The position numbers and the translations under genes are program-made. The notes under the pieces were generated by a model. It saw nothing but the letters and a program-made list of their open reading frames with translations. It was not told the origin of the DNA and made no database searches. Shown in pieces: positions 9,113-19,800 of a DNA stretch of 64,000 nucleotides; the first letter of the stretch is position 1; each line of letters begins with the position of its first letter. This DNA is from CAYOHR01 sp964512145 (GTDB taxonomy: Bacteria > Bacteroidota > Bacteroidia > Flavobacteriales_G > JALEGO01): NCBI GenBank assembly GCA_964512145.1, contig CAZEIM010000008.1, forward strand, positions 1 to 64,000, written 5' to 3'.

Positions 9113-10244
9113 TTGATTAATAAACAAATCAAACATAATTTTAAAGAGTGGATTAAAGCAACCGGTATCTCATTTTTTTTATTATGGTTGATAAAAACAC
9201 TTTTATTCGATTTAGTTTCCATTCAATCTTCTTCCATGGAAAGCACCTTGAATAAAAACATTTTTATTCGATTTAGTTTCCATTCAATCTTCTTCCATGG
9301 AAAGCACCTTGAGGCCGGGGGATGTTATTTTAGTAAATAAAATCACTTATGGTTTAAACCTTCCTCGAACACTTTTCGGCATCCCTTTTTTTCATCAACA
9401 CATCCCCAATACGCAAATTAAGTCATATTTAAACGTAGCTCAATTACCCTATATCCGCATATTAAATAATCATTCTATTAAACGAAACGATGTTATAGTT
9501 TTTCACTATCCACCAGAAAAAGAACATCCGGTAGACCAAAAAACACTATTTACCAAACGGGTAGTGGGTATTCCGGGTGATTCAATAGAAATTAAACAAA
9601 CAAGCGTATTTATTAACTCACAAGAAACCCCATTAAATAATGCCTATTTATTCGAATATGAGGTAAGTTTTTCTTCGGATTTTAAGCCAAATTGGGACTA
9701 TTTTAATAGTTTGGGAATACACGAAGGCAGCCAAATAGATGAGACTAAAAATCTTTGGATTTTTAGTCTTACAAATTCCATGAAAGATTCATTGGCAAAA
9801 AATCCCTTTATTAAACAAATAAAGCCCTTTAAACATGCAATTACCGATAAGGAAATAATTTTTCCGTACGATTCCAGCTTTAGATGGAGTGAATATGATT
9901 TTGGCCCACTATATATTCCTAAAAAAAATGACACTATATATTTTAATCAACCAGCCTGGAAAATATATCAAAATCTAATTATACAACACGAGATTCCTAA
10001 TGCTATGTACGTTCATGACACCTTATACATTCATAATAAACCCCAACTCTATTATGTTTTTGTATATAACTATTATTTTGTCATGGGAGATAACAGACCA
10101 AATTCTAACGATTCAAGGCATTGGGGTCTGGTACCAGAAGACCATATTGTTGGTAAAGCCAGTAAAATTTTCTTTTCATTAGCCAAGCGAGATAACATTG
10201 CAAAAAGGTTTAGAGGAAAGCGTTTTTGGAAAAATATTGATTGA
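9113..10244 (+). pseudogene. Second signal peptidase I, frame broken by a 61-bp tandem duplication
   Basis: It starts with TTG directly after the lepB stop and encodes a cytoplasmic leader, one membrane helix (about 18-32, ATGISFFLLWLIK) and the catalytic box QSSSMESTL. After a 61-base duplication (9191-9251 and 9252-9312, one mismatch) the first frame runs into unrelated codons and stops at 9340. The correct frame continues in the second copy from ESTLRPGDVILVNKITYG to the end and contains FTKRVVGIPGD (catalytic Lys) and MGDNRPNSNDSRHWG. Deleting one copy restores a single intact protein of roughly 355 residues. The second frame has TGA at 9249-9251 and no start before ATG 9297, which lies after the catalytic Ser, so neither fragment alone can be active. 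It may be a real mutation or an assembly join error. Confidence 0.85.
9191..9312 (+). repeat. 61-bp direct tandem duplication
   Basis: Copy 1 is 9191-9251 and copy 2 is 9252-9312. They are identical except for C at 9200 against T at 9261. There is no spacer. Each copy contains the signal peptidase active-site serine region. Since 61 is not a multiple of three, the reading frame is lost. Confidence 0.97.
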
Positions 10245-10266
10245 TTAATATATTTTGAAGTAATCC

Positions 10267-13200
10267 CTATTGTATTATTATAGGTTTAGAAATATATTCT
10301 GCTTCTGTAGAAGATATAATTAAATATATTCCGGGTTTTATGTTTTTATCAACGTCTATAGCTTGTAAAAAAGACCCATTTTCATCAGTAACTAAGACAT
10401 TAGAGAAAAATTCTTTTCCATGAATATCTACCATGTAAATATAAACCTCTTCATAAGGCATGTAAGTACTTTCTGCTTTAATGTTAATATTATCTTTGCT
10501 TGTAGGATTAGGATAAATGGTAAAAAAGTTATTGTGCTTGGCACTTGAAATATCTTCAAAATAAACCATTATACTTTTAGAATAGGTAAATTTACCATCA
10601 ACATCTACTTGTTTGAGTCGATAATAGTTTTCGCCTTTTAAAGGGTCAGTATCTGTAAAACTATATTTTTCAAGCATATTAGAGTTTATTTTATTAGAAT
10701 TTACCTTTCCAATATTACTAAAGTTAGTATTATCTATAGAGCGTTCAATTTCAAAGTACTCATTATTTATCTCAGCAGCTGTTAACCAATCTAATAATAC
10801 GTCATTTTCTTTTTTACTACCTTTAAACTGAAGCAATGAAATGGGCAAAGGATTTGAGCCCCCACTTCTGTTCGCTAATGCAAAAAAACTAAATGTTGTA
10901 AAATTAACAGATGATGTAATGGAGCCGCTTGGAAAAGTATTTCCAACACCACCAATGTTAGTCCATGCATTAGGATTTCCCTTAGCTACCGCTAAATTTA
11001 CCGGATCATTAACCTCATCTTCAGCAAAGTAGTCTAAGGTTACAGAAGCCGATGCAACTCCTGAGCCTGCTCCTTTATTAATTTCATAATATCCTACATT
11101 AGTAACTTTATCAAAATCTCCAGGCAGAGTCCAACCCAAAACACTTGGACTTGATTTGAAATATTGTGCCGTATAAATGGTAGATGTAGCAGCAACTTGG
11201 GTTACGGTTAATTGTGCTTTCTTCATAATATTAGTTGCTCCTATTGGAAAAACTTTTGTAGTACTTGATGTAGTAGCAATCGTATGATTTAATGGACCTT
11301 TTACAAAAGAGCTGTCTTGGGTTACTGGGGCATTTAATACAATTGAAGCTGAAGCTGCTAATGTTAAAGAGTTTGTGCTTGAGGTAAGTACATGCCCATC
11401 GGTTAAGGTAAATACTCCGCTTACAGAAATAGGGGCACTTAACTCTATTGCTTGAGAAGGATTCGAATTGTTAACCGTTAAATTATTAAAAGCAGGAAAC
11501 GAAGTTATTCCGGAGATAGTTTGTTTACTTGTTCCATTTAACGTTACCGTATTAGCCCCTAATGTTAATGTTCCTCCATTATAGGTGATATTTCCTCCCC
11601 AGTTTGAATTGGCTCCGGCCGTATAGGTTCCAGAACTAATTAATAAATTTCCTTGAATAGTCATAGTAGCAGGTGCTGTAAAGTTTCCTGTAGTCATGGT
11701 GAATGCATTAAATGTAACATTCGTTGTGCTACCACCGGTATTTAATAATTGACCTGCCGTTTTTTGTAACACCACATTATAAAACGTTTGTGATGCCGCA
11801 GTTCCATTAATTGTTTGAGTACCTGCTCCATTAAATGTAATGGTGCCATTATTGTGAGTAAAAGTTCCTCCGTTATTAGTCCAATTACCACTATGTGTTA
11901 TGTTTGCTCCAGCAGTAAAAGTTCCTGCGGTTAAAACAACATTCCCTGTAATATTTAAGGTAGGCGGTGCTGTAAAATTACCGGATGTATTGGTATAATT
12001 GTTTACATATAAAGTGGTTATACTACCTCCGGTAGATAAATTTGTGCCCAGTGTTTTGGAGACTGTTACATTATGTATGCTAAAACTTGCCGATGTATTT
12101 GAAATTTGTTGATCAACCGACCCATCAAAGGTTATTGTGCCATTATTGTGGGTAAAAGTTCCTCCATTATTCGTGAAATTTCCTCCTACCGTAAATGCAT
12201 TAGAAGCATGGGCTGAATATGTAGCTCCTGAATGAATATATAAAGTACCGTCAATATCTATGGTCGAGCTGTTTGTATTAGCTGTAACAATTATGCCGGT
12301 AAAACTTCCGTTACCACAAGTAAGCATGCCTTGAATCCTAGTTGTTCCTGCTTCAAATGTGTGGGTAATACTATTAGCCTGGGGTTGAATAAATAAATCT
12401 CCGTAGGTTATAGCCCTAATATTTTGATTATTGGTTTGTTGGTAGTAAGTTAAACTGGTAACTCCAAAGGTATATGTTCCAAATCCGGTAGGAAAGCCAG
12501 CTGTTCCTGTTAATTTAAATACGGCTGAATTATCCAATTGAAATGTTTTTGAACCATTTCCGGTAATAGAAAAACCTCCATTATCAAATGTTCCTGAAGC
12601 AACTCGTATGTTACCATTCACATTAGTAGTATTAATGGCAGCCGAAGGAGAAACTCCATTAGTGAAAGTATTATTTAATGAAACATTTGAATAAGTAAGG
12701 TTACTACTTAAATTTATAACCTGATTAATAGCTGTGCTGTTAAAATTAAAAGTGCTAGTCGTACCCGGAGTAATCGTACCGGAGCCATTATTGAGCACCA
12801 GTAACCCTGCTAAATTCACTTGTCCAGCTCCTCCCGATAAATTTAATACTGCTGTGCCTGGAGCCGATGCTTCAGAGTTAAAAACGATATTATTACCTAT
12901 GGTTAATGTACCTGTAGTTAAAACAGTTGTTGCAACCCTGGTAGTTGTAGCGTTGTTACTGGCTAGTACTAAATTTCCTAAAATATTGGCGGTACCTGCA
13001 TTTATATTCCATGCATTAGTTAGTGCATTTGACGAGGGTTGGTTAATTGTTAATAAAGTAGCCACATCTAAATGCATACCCACATTATGGTCTAAAGTAT
13101 TTCCAAATCCCATAGAAGTAAAAGTTACTTTATTCACAGAAGCTGCAACATCTAAAACTATAGTTACCGAAGCTCCAAGATTAGGATTTCCGATAAATAC

Positions 13201-16200
13201 ATGATCATCTGCGGTAGGCACTTTTTGTCTTCCATACGATGTATTGGTTTCATTTACGGTAGCATTTGCAGATAATGTTAATGAAGTATTATTGGTTAAA
13301 CTAGCCACATTGCCAATAACAGTACCTGGAGACGTTTGACTCATGATTGGATCCCCCACCTGAACTTCATCGTCTGCATTTCCACAAATACCATCTACAC
13401 CACAGAATAATGTTCCCAACCCTGTAACAGTAGTTGAAGCTGTAGAAGTAGTTATAGATCCTGTTCTTTCCTGTATCCAAGTTGAAGCATTACTCCAATT
13501 AGCTGATCCGGTCACTCTGTTGTATAATAATGTTGTATTAAAAATTTCTCCTATTTGAAATTCATCATAACTTCCCGAACTTGGATAACTTGCATTGATT
13601 ATTTCGGTAGATGTTGCTGTAATACTTCCAATATTGGTTGTATTCCATGAAGTGCCATTATACCTATATACTAAAAAATTAGCTGGAATTGCAGATGGAT
13701 CAACTTCTGAAGCCGGATAGTGAAATACTGCTCCATAATTTATAGTAGCAATGGAATTATTAGTTACCCTCCAATATCGATTCACGGTTTTACTTGGATT
13801 TAGTTCGGATGAAAAGATAAAAGGATTGTCTGAACCAGTCGTTGTACATGTTAAATTTCCGGTGGTAGTTCCTGCATTAAATGTAAAATCAATAGGAGCG
13901 TAATCAGATCCAGTGCCTATTTCAAATGATTTACTACTAACACCTGCCGGTATTGCTTTTCTTAAATTGCCAACTACATGACCACTTGTTCTAGAAACGG
14001 ATGCTCCGGTAAGTGCTAAAATTACAGTATTTGAACCAGTAATGATATTGCCTTGTGTAAAGGTTAATATATTATTAAGGGTTAAATTTCCTGTGCTGAG
14101 GGTAATACCGTTTGAATTGTTAATAGTAATATTATTAAATGTTGTAGATGCTGTTTCTGAAAATAATTGTGCAGAAACGCTATTAAAAACAACAGTACCA
14201 GATGTAGTAAAAGTTCCATTTGATTTATTCCAATGAATACCACACACTGTAAAATTATTTCCATTAATGTTAAAAGTACCCGAACCAGTTTGAGAATAAT
14301 TACCTACAGTAACCGGAGTCGCAGCAGTTAGTGTAGTTGTTCCCGAAGAATTATAGGTAAACGTTCTTGAACAATCCTGTGTAAAAGCAGAATTTCCTGA
14401 AATAGAAGCAGAACCCGATAGAGTAACATCCCCATTTATGGTTAATAAACCCGTAATATCTTTACTACCAGAATTCCCAAGTACAAGATGATGATAAGTA
14501 TCTGCTCCTACTGGCGTTGTATTTAACGTTTGATTACCGGCTCCGTTTAAGGTAACCGTGCCTCCGGTAATAGAGTAATTCCCAGTTAATTCCGGAATTG
14601 CAGTGCCTAATTTTGCCATTTGTAAATCACCTCCAATCATAATAAGTTGTCCTGCACCATTTAAAGTATTGGTACTGATATTAAATATACCTTCAGTAAG
14701 GGTTAATTCATTGGTAACAGTAATGGTGGTAGCTGCTGAAGTTAAGCTTGTGCCTGCTGTTTTATTAATGGATAAATTATAAAAATTTTCAGTACCTCCT
14801 GTTTTAGTTAATGTTTGGGTATTACTCCCTGTAAAATGAACTGTACCATTGTTTGGATTAAAAGTTGCACCGGTAGAAATCCAATTTCCTTGAACAATAA
14901 ACTCAGTAGCGTGTCCTGTTAAAGAATTGGTTGTATTAATGGTGATATTATTAAATGTGGTCGTACTAGTTCCAAATAATCCGGTGGTTCCAGAAAAGGT
15001 AACTAGACCGTTATTAGCATTAAATGTTCCGTTATTGGTAAATTCTGTGCCTTTTACGCCCATATTGGTCGCATGAGATATTAGCGTAGCTCCATTATTT
15101 ATGGTAATATTATGAAAAGTGGTTGCAGATGCTCCTGTAACCGTTACACTTCCATCTACAATTAATCTTCCATTTGCGGTAAAAGTGCCTCCTGTTCTGT
15201 CCCATGATGTTCCACATACTGTAATGTTTACGCCATTATCTATAAAAGTACCGGCTGTTTGTGAGAAATTTCCTATGGTAATATTGGTGGCAGCTGTTAA
15301 GGTAGTAGAACCTGTTGAGGAATACGTAAATGTTCTATTACAAACTTGATCAAAAGATGAGTTATTGGTTAGCGTAGCAGTACCTGAAACCGTAACATTT
15401 CCAGTAATATCCAATAGTCCGTTTATATTCTTAGAGCCACTGTTAGAAAACAATAAATTATTATACGATGAAGCTCCGACTGGAATGGTATTCAATTGTT
15501 GGATACCTGCTCCATTTAACGTAACGGTTCCTGAACTAAGAGAATAGGTCCCGGATAACTCAGGGACGGTAGTTAGTTTAGCGATCTGTAAATCGGATGT
15601 TCCCGTCATGGTTAATCCACCAGCACCATTAAGCGTATTTGCAGCCACATTTACGATAGCAGCATCTTTAATGGTAAGTAAGTCGGAAACAGTAAAATTC
15701 CCGGCCATGGTTTTGGTTCCGCTTGTTGCACAAACTAAATAAGAGTAACCACCATCATTTGGAACAGCCATGGTTTGATTACCAGCAAACTCATAATGTA
15801 CCACATTACCAACCGTAGAAGCATTAAAAGTAATTCCACTTACATTAGTTCCTGTACAAGAAAGATATAAAATTCCGGTAGCTAAATTATTAAACGTACC
15901 ACTTCCTGTTAAAACAGGCCCAGCTGATCCATCTAACACAAGTATACCTGAATTGTTAATAACAGTTGCTGCATTACCTAAACTTAATATAGACATAGCT
16001 ACAGCATTTCCGCTTATTGAGTAAGTGCCGGCTACAGAACCCATAGTATAGGTACAAGTACCTCCGGTACAACCAATCCAACTACCATTGTTGGTTATAT
16101 TTCCATTAATGGTGGGGGTTTCTCCTATAGCATTATTAAAAACTCCTGTAGCACCTATGTTAATATTTGCTTTAAATAATTTATTTCCAGAATTCCCTAC

Positions 16201-16728
16201 TGTAAATGTAAGATTTCCGTTTATAGTGGTAATCCCTCCTTGTTCCCAACTAGCTCCGGCAAAAGAAAGAGTTGATCCTGCGTCAATATTACATGTACCT
16301 AATACGTTAATTTTTCTGTTTGGATTAGCACCTCCACCCGCAACCACCACACTACTAGTTGCATTATTTTCAACATATAAGTTTCCATTTACAGTTATGG
16401 TTTTATTATTAGAGAAACTAATGGTTCCTCCTCTTAAATACATATTATTACACTGTGGAGTGTATCCACCTGCTGCAATGTTAACAGTTATTCCATCACA
16501 AATTATTACATCGTCACCGGCACCAGGCACCGCACCAGCAGTAGCGCTGGCACAACTGGTAAGTTTCCAGTTTGCTGCACTGTTCCAATTACCGTTGTTG
16601 GTTACAAAATAATATGTGGCAGCTTGAGTTTGAAAAAACACTACTGATAATGGCAGAATAAAAGCCAATAGTAAAGTATTCTTACAATAATTTTTGATAA
16701 AAAATAGAATATGTCGTACCACTAACAT
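10267..16728 (-). CDS. Giant T9SS-exported beta-strand repeat surface protein (2153 aa)
   Basis: Signal peptide at about 18-37 (LLLAFILPLSVVFFQTQAA), directly followed by the module YYFVTNNGNWNSAANW; a second NW-type module lies at about 1076 (YNRVTGSANWSNASTW). Between them are hundreds of short beta-strand repeats rich in N, T, G and S (patterns such as NGxxTFTxNGT and LTxGTFTAGAN), which predict an elongated beta-solenoid. Two long repeats of about 323 residues and a set of about 98-residue repeats are visible. Near the C-terminus a fibronectin-like segment (LLDWLTAAEINNEYFEIERS ... YYRLKQVD) precedes the T9SS type A sorting domain (FFTIYPNPTS, then PGIYLI and the terminal IIIQ). Likely an adhesin or surface-layer-like fibre; no enzyme motif is seen. 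The C-terminal 200 residues closely resemble those of the neighbouring giant gene. Confidence 0.85.
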   Translation of the reverse strand: MLVVRHILFFIKNYCKNTLLLAFILPLSVVFFQTQAATYYFVTNNGNWNSAANWKLTSCASATAGAVPGAGDDVIICDGITVNIAAGGYTPQCNNMYLRGGTISFSNNKTITVNGNLYVENNATSSVVVAGGGANPNRKINVLGTCNIDAGSTLSFAGASWEQGGITTINGNLTFTVGNSGNKLFKANINIGATGVFNNAIGETPTINGNITNNGSWIGCTGGTCTYTMGSVAGTYSISGNAVAMSILSLGNAATVINNSGILVLDGSAGPVLTGSGTFNNLATGILYLSCTGTNVSGITFNASTVGNVVHYEFAGNQTMAVPNDGGYSYLVCATSGTKTMAGNFTVSDLLTIKDAAIVNVAANTLNGAGGLTMTGTSDLQIAKLTTVPELSGTYSLSSGTVTLNGAGIQQLNTIPVGASSYNNLLFSNSGSKNINGLLDITGNVTVSGTATLTNNSSFDQVCNRTFTYSSTGSTTLTAATNITIGNFSQTAGTFIDNGVNITVCGTSWDRTGGTFTANGRLIVDGSVTVTGASATTFHNITINNGATLISHATNMGVKGTEFTNNGTFNANNGLVTFSGTTGLFGTSTTTFNNITINTTNSLTGHATEFIVQGNWISTGATFNPNNGTVHFTGSNTQTLTKTGGTENFYNLSINKTAGTSLTSAATTITVTNELTLTEGIFNISTNTLNGAGQLIMIGGDLQMAKLGTAIPELTGNYSITGGTVTLNGAGNQTLNTTPVGADTYHHLVLGNSGSKDITGLLTINGDVTLSGSASISGNSAFTQDCSRTFTYNSSGTTTLTAATPVTVGNYSQTGSGTFNINGNNFTVCGIHWNKSNGTFTTSGTVVFNSVSAQLFSETASTTFNNITINNSNGITLSTGNLTLNNILTFTQGNIITGSNTVILALTGASVSRTSGHVVGNLRKAIPAGVSSKSFEIGTGSDYAPIDFTFNAGTTTGNLTCTTTGSDNPFIFSSELNPSKTVNRYWRVTNNSIATINYGAVFHYPASEVDPSAIPANFLVYRYNGTSWNTTNIGSITATSTEIINASYPSSGSYDEFQIGEIFNTTLLYNRVTGSANWSNASTWIQERTGSITTSTASTTVTGLGTLFCGVDGICGNADDEVQVGDPIMSQTSPGTVIGNVASLTNNTSLTLSANATVNETNTSYGRQKVPTADDHVFIGNPNLGASVTIVLDVAASVNKVTFTSMGFGNTLDHNVGMHLDVATLLTINQPSSNALTNAWNINAGTANILGNLVLASNNATTTRVATTVLTTGTLTIGNNIVFNSEASAPGTAVLNLSGGAGQVNLAGLLVLNNGSGTITPGTTSTFNFNSTAINQVINLSSNLTYSNVSLNNTFTNGVSPSAAINTTNVNGNIRVASGTFDNGGFSITGNGSKTFQLDNSAVFKLTGTAGFPTGFGTYTFGVTSLTYYQQTNNQNIRAITYGDLFIQPQANSITHTFEAGTTRIQGMLTCGNGSFTGIIVTANTNSSTIDIDGTLYIHSGATYSAHASNAFTVGGNFTNNGGTFTHNNGTITFDGSVDQQISNTSASFSIHNVTVSKTLGTNLSTGGSITTLYVNNYTNTSGNFTAPPTLNITGNVVLTAGTFTAGANITHSGNWTNNGGTFTHNNGTITFNGAGTQTINGTAASQTFYNVVLQKTAGQLLNTGGSTTNVTFNAFTMTTGNFTAPATMTIQGNLLISSGTYTAGANSNWGGNITYNGGTLTLGANTVTLNGTSKQTISGITSFPAFNNLTVNNSNPSQAIELSAPISVSGVFTLTDGHVLTSSTNSLTLAASASIVLNAPVTQDSSFVKGPLNHTIATTSSTTKVFPIGATNIMKKAQLTVTQVAATSTIYTAQYFKSSPSVLGWTLPGDFDKVTNVGYYEINKGAGSGVASASVTLDYFAEDEVNDPVNLAVAKGNPNAWTNIGGVGNTFPSGSITSSVNFTTFSFFALANRSGGSNPLPISLLQFKGSKKENDVLLDWLTAAEINNEYFEIERSIDNTNFSNIGKVNSNKINSNMLEKYSFTDTDPLKGENYYRLKQVDVDGKFTYSKSIMVYFEDISSAKHNNFFTIYPNPTSKDNINIKAESTYMPYEEVYIYMVDIHGKEFFSNVLVTDENGSFLQAIDVDKNIKPGIYLIISSTEAEYISKPIIIQ
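11837..12190 (-). repeat. About 294-bp tandem repeats inside the 2153-aa gene
   Basis: Blocks starting GTGCCATTATTGTG at 11843 and 12137 are 294 bases (98 codons) apart and continue with nearly identical sequence. They encode the NGGTFTHNNGTITF unit. A more diverged third copy lies downstream in the gene. Confidence 0.8.
14500..15600 (-). repeat. About 969-bp repeat pair inside the 2153-aa gene
   Basis: Segments around 14531 and 15500 align with a 969-base (323-codon) offset. Both encode NTLNGAG, then PEL(S/T)GxYS, then GTVTLNGAG, and a shared RTFTY...TTTLTAAT block. The copies are diverged but clearly homologous over about 150 residues. Confidence 0.7.
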
Positions 16729-16853
16729 ATATAAAAATAAAAATAGTTAGCTGTATACCCATATTATTAACATATAAAAGTATAAAATGTTCCTTTAATA
16801 AACAAGTAAAGGAAGGTTAAATAAGTCTTAACAAAAGGGTTTACCTGTACTTA

Positions 16854-19800
16854 TTATTGAATGATAATTTTTTGTGCTTCATACATTTCTGATGTTGAAG
16901 CAATAATCATGTATGTTCCGGGAGGAATTGTTTTATCTATGGATATGGCATAATAAAATCCTCCATCTATATCTGTTAACAATACATCGGTTAAATAAGC
17001 TTTTCCATGAATATCAACCAACATAACGGTAACTTCTTTTATTGATTGATTGGTATTGGTTGATTGTACATGAATGAGTTGATCATGCTTTACAGGATTA
17101 GGATACAGCGTGAAAAAGTTATTGTGTTTAAAACTAGAAATATCATCATATATCACATATACCATATTAGAATATATAAATTGACCATCTAAGTCTACTT
17201 GTTTTAATCGATAATAATTTATTCCTGTTTGTGGATTTTGATCAATAAAATCATAGGATTTTAATTGACTTGAATGACTTTGTGAAGAATATACCGCACC
17301 TATATAATTAAAGTTTTTTCCATCGGATGAACGTTCTATTTCAAAATGCGATTGATTAATTTCTGATGCTGTTGCCCATTGAACCAATACATTATTTTCT
17401 TGCTTTTTAGCTTTTACATATAATAAATCTACCGGCAAGGGATTTCCTCCACCTACTTTATTTGCCAAAGTAAACAAACTAAATGTTGTAAAAGATCCGG
17501 ATAAAATGCTTCCATTATTATTTCCGGTTGCAGTTCCATTTAAATCTACCCAATCTGTATATAAATCGTTCGTTTTTGCTACTGCTAAATTAGGCGCATC
17601 AAATACTTCATCATTAGTACCTGTTGAAGAATAATATAAGCGTACAGTAGCTCCGGTGACGGTCCCTGCGCCTGTTTTACTAATATCCCAAAATCGCGTA
17701 TAAGAAACATGCTCTAACGTTCCAGGTAAAGTATATCCCAAATCATTAGCATTCCCAGGCAACATCTCTGCCGTATATATAGTAGAAGCAACATCAGAAT
17801 GAGTAACGCTTAATTGTGCGGGCCTATATTCATCTAATTTGCCTATAGGGAAATTAAAGTTTGTTACACCAACAGATGCTTTAGTAACGGCCATAGGTCC
17901 ATCTATATAAGCACTGGCAGAGCCTATTCCGGTGGTAGCCCCATTTGCTAAGGTAATAATGTTAACTGCATCAGTTTGAACGACCCCGGAAGTTAAAGTT
18001 AGAGTGCCTTGAACAGTAATAGGACTATTTACTGTAACCTGAGGTGCCGTTGCAAAGGTATTGTTAATCGTTAAATTACGAAATGTGGTAACCCCGGTAA
18101 TATCTCTTACAGCTGTTGAATTGATCATGTTAATAGTACCTGCTGCTGAAGTATATCCGGACGCACCCCTGTTATTTGTCCAGTTTCCATATAAAGTTAA
18201 TGTATTAGAAGGATGATTTACCACATTTCCAACTGTATTTTCAATGGTTATATCACCTAAAACGGTAAGGTTAACAGGGGGTAATGTTTTAGTAAAAGCT
18301 CCGTCAAAAACCATCTCGTTGTATTGCGTTTGTGCAGCGGGTAAACTACCATTATTGGTTCCGGCAAATCTTACCGTACCACCAGTAGCCGAAACAAAAT
18401 CAGTGATAATTGCTGTAGGTAATACAAAAGAACCACCACCGGTAGCATTCAAGCTTAAAACACCTGTCCCTTCAATTTCTTTAAAAATATGACCTATAAA
18501 AGCCTGACAATCTAAAGTCCCTAATAAGTTAACTATAGATCCCCTTTTAGAATGCCCATCAATGGTTATGGTATGTCCCGAAGCTATAAACAATTGATTA
18601 CCATTTGGAGCAACTAATGCAGGAGCCCCATCGTGTTGTAATACCGGATCTGTTGACCAAGAATTTGGGTCGGACCAATTTCCTCCACTGGTTGAATTTC
18701 TGCTGTAATAAATAGCCAAGGCTTCAAATTCATCGGTATATCCGGCAGTGTAATCTCCATCTAAATACGTTTTGGTAGTCCATGTTAATAAATTAGAAGC
18801 CGGAGTAACACTCGTACCGGCTTCACCTCCCAATCCTGGACTCCAGTCTAATACATCTTGATCAAATCTTCCGGTTACATAAAGATTTTCATCCGACTGA
18901 ACATCTCCATCTACGTAGGTATATTGATGGGTAACAGAAATATCAGACATTCCTGAAGTTGAAATAGCCCAATATGTTGTAAGTTCTGTGTTAGCTGCAT
19001 CTTGAGTAGAAGGGTGTTTAACATTTACTTGTACCACATTTAAATAACCTGAAGCCGTAGTGGCAGTTCCGGTAAAGGTTGCTGGTCTATAATTATTTCC
19101 CACTCCAATAGGGAAAGTAAAATTAACAGAGGNNNNNNNNNNNNNNNNNNNNNNNNNNNNNNNNNNNNNNNNNNNNNNNNNNNNNNNNNNNNNNNNNNNN
19201 AAACGAGTACTACTGGCTCCTACTACTGCCCCGGCTGATGCTCCAAAGGTTAATTGATAATTTGCAATATTTAGTTTACCATTCGATAAGGTTAATACAC
19301 CATTGATATTGGTATTGCTTAATACAGCTACATCGGTTCCGGAGGTATTATTTAAATCGAGGTTTGTAAAGGATCCTGAGCCGGTAATTGTTTGAGGAGA
19401 AGTTCCTACTAAATATATTTTACCTGAACCTGTTTGTGATGCATTAATCGTTACGTTTCCTACTACAGATGCGGTGTTTGCTCCAACATTTAAAGCTGTA
19501 CTAATCGTGATATTATCGTTAACTCTAATCTCCGTATTTGCATCTAAAGTAACCGTTCCAAAAGCATTATTAATTACTAATCGTCCAAAATTCGTTATAT
19601 TGGGAGTTGCTGTACCGGTAATGGTTTGTGCAGACGAACTACTGTTAAAGGTAGTAACCTGTGTAGCACTTCCTGCTCTATAACCCCCAACATTTATCCC
19701 GGTTGATGCATCGGTATTTAAATTGCTTAAATTTCCAGCTATGTTTACATTAAAACTATTGGCGTTAAAGACGCTAAACTCATCGCTTATGGTTAAGTTT

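Noticed and set aside
12734..13204. 156-codon plus-strand open frame
   Set aside because: Same effect as above: an antisense shadow of the repeat gene, with no ribosome site or domain.
11837..15600. Regular repeats considered as a CRISPR array
   Set aside because: Periods of about 294 and 969 bases, in frame within one gene, with imperfect copies; no 25-40 base repeats with unique spacers and no cas genes.
16088..16612. Long open frame (174 codons) on the plus strand
   Set aside because: It lies antisense inside the 2153-aa gene. Repetitive Thr/Asn/Gly codons in these giant genes leave the opposite strand open; the translation is a Pro/Val/Leu-rich low-complexity string with no signal or motif.
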